Assembly (NCBI RefSeq): GCF_026642255.1
Contig: NZ_CP113264.1
Span: forward strand, 3,658,001-3,722,000
DNA: 64,000 nucleotides
Reading direction: 5' to 3'
Source of the DNA: Streptomonospora nanhaiensis
GTDB taxonomy: Bacteria; Actinomycetota; Actinomycetes; Streptosporangiales; Streptosporangiaceae
The notes under the pieces: generated by a model
Told to the model about the DNA's origin: nothing
What the model saw: only the letters and a program-made list of their open reading frames with translations
Database searches by the model: none
Shown here: positions 15,847 to 24,199 of the stretch, piece after piece
How positions within the stretch are numbered: position 1 is the stretch's first letter
Layout: every line of letters begins with the position of its first letter
Translations under genes and position numbers: made by a program

Positions 15847-17289
15847 ATGACCCGAAGTGAGCGCGCCCGTAGGCGCGAACAGCCCGCGTCCGCCACAGGT
15901 CGATCCTGGCTCGACCGCTTCTTCTTCATCGGTGAGCGCGGCTCCGGCATCGCCCGCGAGGTCCGGGGCGGTCTCACCACGTTCATGGCGATGGCCTACA
16001 TCATCGTCCTGAACCCGATCGTCCTGAGCGGCGTCGCCGACGTGAACGGGGACACCCTGTCGGCCGCACAGCTGACCACCATGACGGCCCTGGCCGCGGG
16101 CCTGGTCACGATCATGATGGGGGTGGTCGGCCGCGCGCCGATCGCCTGCGCCGCCGCCCTCGGGGTGATGGCGGTCGTCGCCTACCAGGCCGCCCCCGTC
16201 ATGTCCTGGCCCGAGGCGATGGGCCTGGTCGTGTGGCAGGGCGTCGCCATCGTCGCGATGGTCGTCACCGGTGTCCGCACCGCCGTGATGAACGCGCTGC
16301 CGCACGACCTCAAGCTCGCGATCGGCGTGGGCATCGGCCTGTTCGTGTCGCTGATCGGCCTGGCCAACGCCGGTTTCGTCAGCAAGGGCGACGGTGACGG
16401 CCTGCTCCAGATCGGCGCCTCCGGCGACGGCGGGCACCTCCTGGGCTGGCCCCTGCTGGTGTTCGTGTGCGGGCTGGTGCTGGCCGGCGCGCTCCTGGCG
16501 CGCGGCGTCCCCGGCGCCATCTTCTACGGCATCGTCGGCGCCACGGTGATGGCCGTCGCGGTGCACTACGCCCTGGGCCTGACGCCGGAGGACTGGGGCG
16601 GCGGCGCGCCCCAGCTGCCCGCGAGCCCGGTCGCCGTGCCCGACTTCGGGCTCCTGTTCCAGGTGGACATGTTCGGGGCCTGGACCACGGCGGGGCCCAC
16701 GGCCGCGGGGGTCATCCTGTTCACCCTCGTCCTGGCCGGGTTCTTCGACGCCGTCGGCACCATCCTGGCCATCGGCGCCAAGGCGAACATCGCCGACTCC
16801 GCCGGGAACATGCCCCGGGTCAACCAGATCCTGGCCACGGACGGGACCGGGGCCGTGGTCGGCGGCCTGACCAGCTCGTCGGCCACCCTGGTGTTCGTGG
16901 AGTCCACGGCGGGGGTGGGCGAGGGCGCCCGGACCGGGCTGGCCAGCGTGGTCACGGGCCTGCTCTTCCTCACCGCCATCGTGTTCGCCCCGGTGTTCGC
17001 TATCGTCCCGGCCCAGGCGGCATCGGTGGCGATGGTGCTGGTGGGGGCCCTGATGATGACGCAGGTGCGCGGCATCGCCTGGGACGACATGTCCGTCGCG
17101 ATCCCGGCGTTCCTGACGATCGCGGTCATGCCGTTCGCCTACGACATCGCGAGCGGTATCGGCATCGGCATCATCGCCTCCACGGTCCTGAGGTCGGCAC
17201 AGGGCCGGTTCCGGGAGGTGGGCTGGCTGATGTGGCTGCTCAGCGCCGTGTTCGTGTTCCACTTCTCGATGCACGCCCTGGGGCTCTGA
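15847..17289 (+). CDS. AzgA-type purine permease (NCS2 family)
   Basis: 480 residues with 12-14 hydrophobic segments. The opening GERGSGIAREVRGGLTTFMAMAYIIVLNP is the AzgA (adenine/guanine/hypoxanthine:H+ symporter) signature, and GFFDAVGTILAIGAKAN and SSSATLVFVESTAGVGEGARTGLASVVTG are the paired family motifs in the second half. It should import purine bases for the dehydrogenases on either side. AGGAGG lies 5 nt before the ATG at 15847; an upstream in-frame ATG at 15817 lacks such a site. It has its own promoter region and its own terminator. Confidence 0.94.
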   Translation: MTRSERARRREQPASATGRSWLDRFFFIGERGSGIAREVRGGLTTFMAMAYIIVLNPIVLSGVADVNGDTLSAAQLTTMTALAAGLVTIMMGVVGRAPIACAAALGVMAVVAYQAAPVMSWPEAMGLVVWQGVAIVAMVVTGVRTAVMNALPHDLKLAIGVGIGLFVSLIGLANAGFVSKGDGDGLLQIGASGDGGHLLGWPLLVFVCGLVLAGALLARGVPGAIFYGIVGATVMAVAVHYALGLTPEDWGGGAPQLPASPVAVPDFGLLFQVDMFGAWTTAGPTAAGVILFTLVLAGFFDAVGTILAIGAKANIADSAGNMPRVNQILATDGTGAVVGGLTSSSATLVFVESTAGVGEGARTGLASVVTGLLFLTAIVFAPVFAIVPAQAASVAMVLVGALMMTQVRGIAWDDMSVAIPAFLTIAVMPFAYDIASGIGIGIIASTVLRSAQGRFREVGWLMWLLSAVFVFHFSMHALGL

Positions 17290-17303
17290 CCCGGCACGCC
17301 CCC

Positions 17304-17341
17304 GCGGGGCCGGTGCGCACCTCGGCGCGCACCGGCCCCGC
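17304..17341 (+). terminator. Hairpin terminator of the permease gene
   Basis: A 15-base arm (17304-17318) pairs perfectly with 17327-17341 across an 8-base loop, 15 bases after the permease stop codon. Confidence 0.75.
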
Positions 17342-17458
17342 CGTCGTGGGAGCACGGGCGCCGCCGGCACGCGGCGGGTCGGCGGCGCCCCCGGAGCGGA
17401 CCGCGGAACGCTGACCTGCGCCCCGGCGGAAGCGTCCGCGGCCGGTGTCCGAAGGGCG

Positions 17459-17501
17459 TTGACAGCCCGGCAGAGCCACCCTAAGTTGACATTGACAACT
17501 T
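17459..17501 (+). promoter_or_regulatory. Sigma-70-type promoter with overlapping palindromic operator
   Basis: TTGACA at 17459-17464, a 17-base spacer and TAAGTT at 17482-17487 make a good vegetative promoter for the fused dehydrogenase. AAGTTG-ACATTGA-CAACTT (17483-17501), a 6-base inverted repeat that also contains TTGACATTGACA in tandem, covers the -10 and the start region. A repressor bound there would block transcription. The regulator is not identified. Confidence 0.6.
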
Positions 17502-17526
17502 TCATGCGCACCAGGGACGGACACCC

Positions 17527-20178
17527 ATGGACCACGTCACGGTCAACGGCGCACGGCATCCCGCACCCGTCGACCCCGAGACCAGCACCGCCGAGCACGT
17601 GCGCGACCGCCTCGGCCTCACCGGCACCAAGATCGCCTGCGGCGGCGGAGTGTGCGGCGCCTGCACGATCCTCGTCGACGGCTCCCCCACCGTCTCCTGC
17701 CTCCTGCCCTCCGACCGCCTGGCGGGCCGCACCGTCACGACGGTCGAGGGCCTCGGCGGCACCCACCCCGTCCAGTACGCCTTCGCGGCGCACGACGCGC
17801 TCCAGTGCGGATACTGCACCCCGGGGTTCGTCGTCTCCGCCTCGGTCTTCGTCGACACCTGGCGGGCGGACCACGGCGACACCCGGCCCGACCGCGACAC
17901 GATCGCCGAAGCGCTGTCCGGCCACCTGTGCCGCTGCGGCGCCTACGAGGGGATCTTCGCCGCCGTCGCCGCCGCCTGCGCCGGGGAGTTCGACTCCCGG
18001 CCGGACCGGGAGCCCCCCCGCCGCGACGCCGTCGACAAGGTGACCGGACGGGCGCGGTTCAGCGCCGACCTGGCTCCGCACGGCCACTGGGAGGGGGTGA
18101 TCGTCCGCTCGACCCACGCCCACGCCCGCGTGCGCGCCGTCGACCCGGGCGCCGCGCGCACCGGGGACGCCCCGGAGGACACCGCCGCAGCCTCCGGAAC
18201 CGCACCCGTGTTCACCGACCTGCTCGGGGAGGACCGCACCGTCCGCTACGTCGGCCAGCCGATCGCCGCCGTCGCCGCGCCGACCTCCGCCGGCGCCCGG
18301 GCGGCCGCGGCCGCCGTCCGGGTCGACTACGACCCGCTCCCGGCCGTGCTCGACGCCGAGGCCGCCCGGGCGCCCGGGGCCCCGGTCCTCTACCCGACCC
18401 GGGCCGAGCGGGCCGCCGCCCCCAGCTACGGCGAGGCCCCGACCCCTCCGGCCCGGTGGGAGGGCAACCTGCGCGGTCCCGGCACCCTGAGCTGGCGCGG
18501 TCCCACCGCCGTGCGCAGGCTGCGCCGGGCCGCGCGGGCAAGTGACCCGCTCCTGGTCTCCGGGGAGTTCACGACCGCCTCGCAGGCGCACAACCCCCTG
18601 GAACCGCACGTGTGCGTGGCCTCCTGGGAGCCGGGGGGCGACCTGTACCTGCGCGTGTCCACACAGGCCGTGGCCAAGACCGCGGAACGCGCCGCGAAGC
18701 ACTGGGGCCTGCCCCTGGACCGGGTGCACGTCGTCAGCGAGTACGTCGGCGGCGGGTTCGGCGCCAAGAACGCCCTCTCCGCCGACATCGTGGCGTCGGT
18801 GGAGCTGGCCAGGGCCGCCCGCGCGCCGGTACGGGTCGCGTTCGACCGCGCGGAGGAGCTGACCGACGCCGGGCACCGGCCCGCGGCCCGCACCCGGGTG
18901 GCGCTGCTCGCCGACCGGAACGGGGACCTGGCCGCGATGAGCGTGGACTCCCGTGGCGAGGGAGGGGTGTCGGTCGGCTCCTCCGCCGCCGCGCTCGCCT
19001 TCATGATGTACGGCCGCTCGCCCCGGCGGGTCCGCGACTTCGACGTGGTCACCAACCTGCCCCCCGGCATGCCCATGCGCGGCCCTGGCGGACCGCCCAT
19101 GGCGTGGGCGCTGGAGCAGGCCGTCGACATGATGGCGCACCGGTTGGGCGAGGACCCGCTGGCGCTGCGCGCCCGCTGGGACGGCAACCCCAAGCGGCGC
19201 GCCCTGTACGCGCGGGCCGCAAAACTGGACCTGTGGCGGGACCGGCCGCGCGGCCCCCGCTCCGGCCGCTTCCGGCACGGAGTGGGGGTGGCCGCCGCGA
19301 GCTGGCTCTACCTCCTCGGGCCGCAGGCCAGGGTCGAGCTCTCGGTGGAGGACGGCTCGTTGGTGGTGCGATCGTCCACCCAGGACATCGGCACCGGGAT
19401 CCGCACGGTGCTCGCCGGGGCCGTCGCCGACAGGCTGGGCGTGCCCGCCTCGGACCTGCGGGTGGAGATCGGGCGCAGCGGGCCGGTGCACGGCACCGGG
19501 TCGTACGGTTCGCGCACCACCACGTCGATGGGGCCCGCCGCTGTGCAGGCCGCCGACCGGCTGCGCGACGCCCTGCGGGAGCGCTCCCCCTCGGTCCCCG
19601 CCGTCGGCCCGGTCCCCGAGCACGCGTTCAAGGAGGCCCTCACCGCGGCCGAGGGCGTGCGCGTGGAGGGCGGGCGCGGCCTGGACCGCTGGGGCCAGCT
19701 CTCCCCGAACATGGCCGACGACCTGGCCCTGGGCCGGGGCCTCAGCGGCGCGGTGCACGTGATGGAGGTGGAGGTGGACACCCTGCTGGGCCGGGTGCAG
19801 CCCACCCGCTGCTGGGCCGGGATCGCCGCCGGCCGCGTCTACGCCGAACGGCTGGCCCGCAACCAGTGCGAGGGCGCGGTCGTCCAGGGGGTCGGGTACG
19901 CGCTGTTCGAGGAGCGGCGCCACGACCCCGCCACAGGGGTGACGCTCACCGACAACATGGAGGACTACCGGATCCCGGGGCCGGGGGACGTGCCCGAGAC
20001 CGAGGTGTACTTCCACGAGGAGGGGTTCGAGCACGTCCCCGGCGGCGGGATCGGCCTGGGAGAGGTGTCGGTCGTCGGCGTCGCCGCAGCCCTGGCCAAC
20101 GCCGTGCACGACGCCACCGGCTGGCGGCCGCACGAGCTGCCCGTCCGTCCGGACCGACTGATCGAAGGACTGCGATGA
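17527..20178 (+). CDS. Fused [2Fe-2S] and molybdopterin subunits of a xanthine dehydrogenase-family enzyme
   Basis: 883 residues. Residues 1-150 are a complete iron-sulphur subunit: Cys38, Cys43, Cys46 and Cys58 for the ferredoxin-type cluster, Cys94, Cys97, Cys135 and Cys137 for the second cluster. From about 165 the chain continues into a molybdopterin subunit (DAVDKVTGRARFSADL, THAHARVRAVD, EYVGGGFGAKNALSADI, GPGGPPMAWALEQAVD, GGGIGLGEVSVVGVAAAL; the last holds the probable catalytic Glu). These are normally separate proteins. The molybdopterin part is shorter than usual, about 715 residues. The FAD subunit follows with an ATGA overlap. Place beside the purine operon suggests a purine or other N-heterocycle, but the substrate is not shown; an aldehyde oxidoreductase is possible. 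Confidence 0.9.
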   Translation: MDHVTVNGARHPAPVDPETSTAEHVRDRLGLTGTKIACGGGVCGACTILVDGSPTVSCLLPSDRLAGRTVTTVEGLGGTHPVQYAFAAHDALQCGYCTPGFVVSASVFVDTWRADHGDTRPDRDTIAEALSGHLCRCGAYEGIFAAVAAACAGEFDSRPDREPPRRDAVDKVTGRARFSADLAPHGHWEGVIVRSTHAHARVRAVDPGAARTGDAPEDTAAASGTAPVFTDLLGEDRTVRYVGQPIAAVAAPTSAGARAAAAAVRVDYDPLPAVLDAEAARAPGAPVLYPTRAERAAAPSYGEAPTPPARWEGNLRGPGTLSWRGPTAVRRLRRAARASDPLLVSGEFTTASQAHNPLEPHVCVASWEPGGDLYLRVSTQAVAKTAERAAKHWGLPLDRVHVVSEYVGGGFGAKNALSADIVASVELARAARAPVRVAFDRAEELTDAGHRPAARTRVALLADRNGDLAAMSVDSRGEGGVSVGSSAAALAFMMYGRSPRRVRDFDVVTNLPPGMPMRGPGGPPMAWALEQAVDMMAHRLGEDPLALRARWDGNPKRRALYARAAKLDLWRDRPRGPRSGRFRHGVGVAAASWLYLLGPQARVELSVEDGSLVVRSSTQDIGTGIRTVLAGAVADRLGVPASDLRVEIGRSGPVHGTGSYGSRTTTSMGPAAVQAADRLRDALRERSPSVPAVGPVPEHAFKEALTAAEGVRVEGGRGLDRWGQLSPNMADDLALGRGLSGAVHVMEVEVDTLLGRVQPTRCWAGIAAGRVYAERLARNQCEGAVVQGVGYALFEERRHDPATGVTLTDNMEDYRIPGPGDVPETEVYFHEEGFEHVPGGGIGLGEVSVVGVAAALANAVHDATGWRPHELPVRPDRLIEGLR

Positions 20179-21173
20179 TCACCGTCACACGACCCGCGAC
20201 CCTGGACGAGGCGCTGTCCGGACTGGACGGCACGGGCGCGCTCCCGCGCGCCGGGGGAACCGACCTGACCGCCTGCCTGGGATCGGGGGTCATCGGCTCC
20301 GCGCCGGTGGTCGACCTGTCCGGCGTCGGCGAGCTGCGCGGGGTGGACTGGCTCCCCGACGGATCGGCCCGGGTGGGCGCCCTGACGGGCGTCGGCGAAC
20401 TGGCCGGGGACCCGGGGCTGGCCGACGCCTACCCGGCGCTGGCCGCCGTGGCGCGGGTCCTGGCCACCCCGCAGGTACGCGACGCGGCGACCCTGGGTGG
20501 GAACCTGTTGCAGCGCAACCGCTGCTGGTACCTGCGCAACCCGGCCTTCGACTGCTTCCAGACGGGCGGTGACTCCTGCCCCGCCCGTTCGGGCGACCAC
20601 CTGTACGGGGTGGTCGTGGACCAGGGGCCGTGCGTGGCCCCGCACCCCTCGTCGCTGGCGGTCGCCCTGCTGGCGCACGACGCGACGGTGCTGGTCGCGG
20701 GGGCCGGCTCCACGCAGCCGGAGGAGAGGCCGGTGGCCGACCTGTACGACGGGGCGGACCCCGCCCGGGACCACGTGCTGGCGCCGGGCCGGGTGCTGGT
20801 GTCGGTCTCCCTGCCGGTTCCGGTGCGGGGCGAGCGCTCCTCCCACAGGAGGGCGACGGGACGCTCCCGCTCGGAGTGGCCGCTGGTGGAGGCGGTGGCG
20901 CGGCTGGACTGCGGCGTGGACGGCGCCGGACCGGTGACCCGGGCGGCCGTGGCCGTCGGCGGGGTGGCACGCACCCCGCTGAGGCTGCCAGGCGTGGAGT
21001 CCGCCCTGGTCGGCGCCCTTCCGGGGCGCGCGCTGGGCCCGGAGGCGGAGGACGCCCTCGCGGACCTGGCCTCGCTGTGCTCCCCGCTCCCCTCCACCGG
21101 GTACAAGGTGGACCTGCTTCGCGCCACCGTGCGCGACGTGCTCGAACGGGCTCTGGGGGTCCCCCGGTCCTGA
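20175..21173 (+). CDS. FAD-binding subunit with extra four-cysteine cluster (PaoB/HcrB type)
   Basis: 332 residues of the molybdopterin dehydrogenase FAD-binding family (GALPRAGGTDLTACL, TPQVRDAATLGGNLLQRNRC). Directly after the FAD loop there is an insert with Cys117, Cys127, Cys135 and Cys153 (NRCWYLRNPAFDCFQTGGDS, then a C-x(17)-C step to GPCVAPHP). Four cysteines here are the mark of PaoB (periplasmic aldehyde oxidoreductase) and 4-hydroxybenzoyl-CoA reductase beta subunits, where they hold a [4Fe-4S] cluster beside FAD. The start overlaps the fused subunit (ATGA). With the fused chain it makes a two-protein enzyme carrying Mo, two [2Fe-2S], one [4Fe-4S] and FAD, by inference. Confidence 0.9.
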   Translation: MITVTRPATLDEALSGLDGTGALPRAGGTDLTACLGSGVIGSAPVVDLSGVGELRGVDWLPDGSARVGALTGVGELAGDPGLADAYPALAAVARVLATPQVRDAATLGGNLLQRNRCWYLRNPAFDCFQTGGDSCPARSGDHLYGVVVDQGPCVAPHPSSLAVALLAHDATVLVAGAGSTQPEERPVADLYDGADPARDHVLAPGRVLVSVSLPVPVRGERSSHRRATGRSRSEWPLVEAVARLDCGVDGAGPVTRAAVAVGGVARTPLRLPGVESALVGALPGRALGPEAEDALADLASLCSPLPSTGYKVDLLRATVRDVLERALGVPRS

Positions 21174-21285
21174 GGCGTGGGAGACCCCGCCGGGCGCGGG
21201 GCGGCGTGACGGCACCGGTCCGCGCCCACGGGCCCCGGGCCGGCGGCCCGGGTGCGGGACGGAGGCCGTGCCGCCCGGCGGCCGC

Positions 21286-21335
21286 GCACGCCCGAACGCC
21301 CGGCCGGGGTGCCCCGGCCGGGCGTTCGGGCGTGC
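21286..21335. terminator. Very long bidirectional hairpin terminator
   Basis: Two perfectly complementary 24-base arms (21286-21309 and 21312-21335) separated by only 2 bases, between the convergent FAD-subunit and ATP-grasp genes. Confidence 0.8.
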
Positions 21336-21400
21336 TGTTCCGATCGGGTCGGCGGGTTCGGGCGCCGCAAGGGCGCCCCGCGTCCGCCGGGCGGCTCCGG

Positions 21401-22351
21401 TCAGTGCCGCAGCAGCGCCTGGTGGGCGAGTTCGCGGCACACGACCGCGAAGTCCAGCCCGGCGGCGGCCGCCGCCATCGGGAACGTGGAGGTCTCGGTC
21501 AGCCCCGGGGCGACGTTGGTCTCCAGGAAGGTGGCCCGGCCGTCCGCCCCCACGATGAGGTCGGTGCGGGAGAAGTCCCGCAGCCCCAGGACGCGGTGCG
21601 CGGTCAGCGCCACCTCCGCGGCCGCGGCCAGGGCTTCCGCGTCCAGGCGGGCCGGGCAGAAGAACTCCGTGCGGCCGGCGGTGTAGCGGGCGGCGTAGTC
21701 GTAGACCCCGCCGTCCGGCACGATCTCCACCGGCGGCAGGGCCACCGGACCGTCGCCCGTGTCCAGGACCCCCACGGCGAGCTCGGTGCCCTGGACCTGC
21801 TCCTCGACCAGGGCCGAGTCGCTGTAGGCGAAGCAGGAGACCAGGGCGGTGGACAGGCCCTGCACCGACGTCACCGGGGCGGCGCCGAAGGCCGACCCGC
21901 CCCTGTCCGGCTTGACGAACAGCGGCAGGCCCAGGCGCTCGGCGAGCCGGTCGAGCAGGGCCGGGGCCCCCAGGTCGTGGAACGCCGACTTGGGCAGCGC
22001 CGCGCCGCGCGGCACCCGCACGCCCTGCTCGGCGAGCAGGGCCTTGGCCGCGGGCTTGGAGTAGGCCAGGCGGCAGGCGGAGGGCCGGGCGCCCACGTAG
22101 GGCACCCCGACCAGTTCCAGGACCTCCCGGATGGCGCCGTCCTCGCCGGCGGACCCGTGCAGGACGGGGAAGACGACCTGCGGCGGGTCGTCGGAGAGCC
22201 GGTCGAGCAGGGTGGAGTCGACGTCGGCGACCTGGACCTCCACGTCCAGTCGGCGGAGCGCCTCGGCGACGCTGCGCCCGGAGTGGACGCTCACCTCGTG
22301 TTCGGGGGACAGGCCCCCGGCGAGAACGAGGACACGGTCAAGGTCGGCCAC
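21401..22351 (-). CDS. D-alanine--D-alanine ligase family ATP-grasp protein
   Basis: 316 residues. The opening RVLVLAGGLSPEHEVSVHSG is the Ddl motif (GGxSxEHxVS). Other Ddl features are FPVLHGSAGEDGAIREVLEL, GVPYVGARPSACRLAYSKPAAK, the ATP-grasp LFVKPDRGGSAFGAAPV and EEQVQGTELAVGV, and FLETNVAPGLTETSTFP near the C-terminus. Family members join two D-alanines (or a related pair) using ATP. The GTG at 22351 is chosen because a perfect AAGGAGG lies 8 nt upstream; an ATG at 22381 would add 10 residues but covers that site. This is shorter than housekeeping Ddl (about 350-370), so it may be a paralogue with another substrate. The aminotransferase upstream on the same strand is 56 bases away, so the two are probably one operon. 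Confidence 0.88.
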   Translation of the reverse strand: MADLDRVLVLAGGLSPEHEVSVHSGRSVAEALRRLDVEVQVADVDSTLLDRLSDDPPQVVFPVLHGSAGEDGAIREVLELVGVPYVGARPSACRLAYSKPAAKALLAEQGVRVPRGAALPKSAFHDLGAPALLDRLAERLGLPLFVKPDRGGSAFGAAPVTSVQGLSTALVSCFAYSDSALVEEQVQGTELAVGVLDTGDGPVALPPVEIVPDGGVYDYAARYTAGRTEFFCPARLDAEALAAAAEVALTAHRVLGLRDFSRTDLIVGADGRATFLETNVAPGLTETSTFPMAAAAAGLDFAVVCRELAHQALLRH

Positions 22352-22407
22352 GGCGCCAACCTCCTTCTGTGCTGCGGTCATGGTGCTTGGTGCCTTGCTC
22401 GGGGGTG

Positions 22408-23730
22408 TCAGGGCAGGTCGGGGGCCGGCGACTGGTGGCCCTCGGTGCTCGGGGCCAGGGTGGTGCCGAACGTATCACGCAGGTCGACCTCCCCCTCGAT
22501 GGCGCCGACGAGGCGTCGCACGCCCTCCCGGATCTGCTCGGGCGTGGGGTAGCAGAAGCTGAGGCGCATGCTGTCGCGCCCGCGGCCGTCGGCGTAGAAG
22601 CCGGTGCCGGGGACGTAGGCGACCCGCTCGGCGACGGCGCGGGGCAGCATCGCCTTGGCGTCGATGCCCTCGGGCAGGGTGGCCCACACGAAGAACCCGC
22701 CCTCGGGCCTGGTCCAGGTGCACCCGGCGGGCATCATCGCGGTCAGCGCGTTGAGCATCGCGTCGCGGCGCTCGCCGTACATGGAGTTGAACGCCTTGAT
22801 CTGCTCACGCCACGGGAAGGTGTTGAGGTAGCGGCGCACGACCAGCTGGTTGAACGTCGAGTGGCTGAGCATCGCCGACTCCGCGGCCAGGACGAGCTTG
22901 GCGCGCACGGCGGCGGGCGCGAGCGCCCAGCCGATGCGCAGTCCCGGGGAGAAGGTCTTGGAGAGCGATCCGAGGTAGACGACGTTGCCCTCGCTCTGCG
23001 AGTACAGGGTGGGCTCGGGTTCGCCGTCGTAGCGGAGGAGGCCGTAGGGGTTGTCCTCGACGATGAGCACGTCGTGGCGCTCGCAGGCCGCGACCACCTG
23101 GGCGCGCCGCTCGGCGCTCATGGTGATCCCGGCCGGGTTCTGGAAGTTGGGGACGGTGTAGAAGAACTTGACCGGGCGGCCGTCCAGCTCGGCCCGGACG
23201 AGCGCCTCCTCCAGGTCGGAGGGGATGACGCCCTGGTCGTCCATCGCCACGTGCCGGATGTCGGCCTGGAAGGCGGCGAAGGTGTTGATCGCGGTGACGT
23301 AGGTGGGGGCCTCGGTGAGGACGATGTCGCCCGGGTCGACGAACACGCGGGTGAGGAGGTCGAGGGCCTGCTGGGAGCCGACGGTGACGATGACGTTCTC
23401 GGGGCTGGCGGTGACGCCCTCCAGGGCCATGTACTCGCAGAGCTGCTCGCGCAGGACGGGGTCGCCCTGGGCCGATCCGTACTGGAGTGCGGCCGTGCCC
23501 TCCTCGGAGACGACGTCCTTGACGAGCTCTCCGATCTGGTCGAGGGGGAGGGCGGAGACGTTGGGCATTCCCCCGGCGAGGGAGACCACCTCCGGCCTGG
23601 AGGCCACCGCGAAGAGTGCCCGGACCTCCGATGCGACCATTCCCTGTGCTCGACGTGCGTAGCGGCCGACGTGGGGGTCGATGCGCGAGCCCTGTTGCGC
23701 GGGCTGCTGCTCTCGGTGGTCAGCGGACAC
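22408..23730 (-). CDS. PLP-dependent aminotransferase (class I/II, 2-aminoadipate aminotransferase type)
   Basis: 440 residues. Fold-type I aminotransferase of the MocR-related/LysN subgroup without a DNA-binding domain: VVSLAGGMPNVSALPLD, LQYGSAQGDPVLREQL, VGSQQALDLLTRVFVDPGD, FQNPAGITMSAERR, VEDNPYGLLRYDG and the PLP-lysine motif YLGSLSKTFSPGLRIGW near residue 260. The GTG at 23730 is used because GGAGGT lies just before it; a frame open further upstream lacks a site. It transfers amino groups between an amino acid and a 2-oxo acid; the specific substrates are not shown. It lies just upstream of the ATP-grasp gene on the same strand. Confidence 0.9.
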   Translation of the reverse strand: MSADHREQQPAQQGSRIDPHVGRYARRAQGMVASEVRALFAVASRPEVVSLAGGMPNVSALPLDQIGELVKDVVSEEGTAALQYGSAQGDPVLREQLCEYMALEGVTASPENVIVTVGSQQALDLLTRVFVDPGDIVLTEAPTYVTAINTFAAFQADIRHVAMDDQGVIPSDLEEALVRAELDGRPVKFFYTVPNFQNPAGITMSAERRAQVVAACERHDVLIVEDNPYGLLRYDGEPEPTLYSQSEGNVVYLGSLSKTFSPGLRIGWALAPAAVRAKLVLAAESAMLSHSTFNQLVVRRYLNTFPWREQIKAFNSMYGERRDAMLNALTAMMPAGCTWTRPEGGFFVWATLPEGIDAKAMLPRAVAERVAYVPGTGFYADGRGRDSMRLSFCYPTPEQIREGVRRLVGAIEGEVDLRDTFGTTLAPSTEGHQSPAPDLP

Positions 23731-24199
23731 GGTCCACCTCCGAAGGAAGGACGGTCTGAGGGGCCGGCAGGGTGTCGGCCGGGACCCGGGTGCGGTCTTC
23801 CGGTACGACGCCCGTCGTGCCCCCATGGTTCACACGGTGCCCCTGTGGCGGCTGGGCCGCGGGGGTCGGGTGAGACGGTCGGGTCGGTCGAGCCGTGGGT
23901 GAGCACGGTTCGGTAAATGTGCTGAGTGTAGCCCAGCCCACGGCCCCGGGTCCGGGGGGAAGGGCCTTCCGTGCTGTTCGCCACACCGACCCCCCCGTCT
24001 CCTTCATCCCGAATCGTCCTCATCGTGGCTACCCATCCCCCGCGGTCGACTCACGGGGGGATGACGAGAATATGAGGAACTGTTCACGCTTCTCCTCCGA
24101 GTCGGACATAGGCCCCATCTTTCCCATCAGCGACATTGGTCGCATGGGGCACGCGGGTCCGTGGGGCCGCCGCCCGGCCCGACATTCCAGGGGGAAGCC
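23731..24199. other. Divergent promoter region, non-coding
   Basis: 469 bases between the divergent aminotransferase and lipoprotein genes. An A/T-richer stretch at 24010-24150 is probably the promoter area. It holds a small stem GCGAC-ATTG-GTCGC (24130-24143) flanked by CCCCAT (24113-24118) and ATGGGG (24144-24149), which together would fold as a leader hairpin of the lipoprotein mRNA. No gene is convincing here. Confidence 0.5.

Noticed and set aside
15421..20133. Open frame of 1570 codons on the minus strand
   Set aside because: It lies opposite the xanthine dehydrogenase and permease genes and its protein is His/Gly/Arg/Gln-rich with no domain; a GC-bias shadow.
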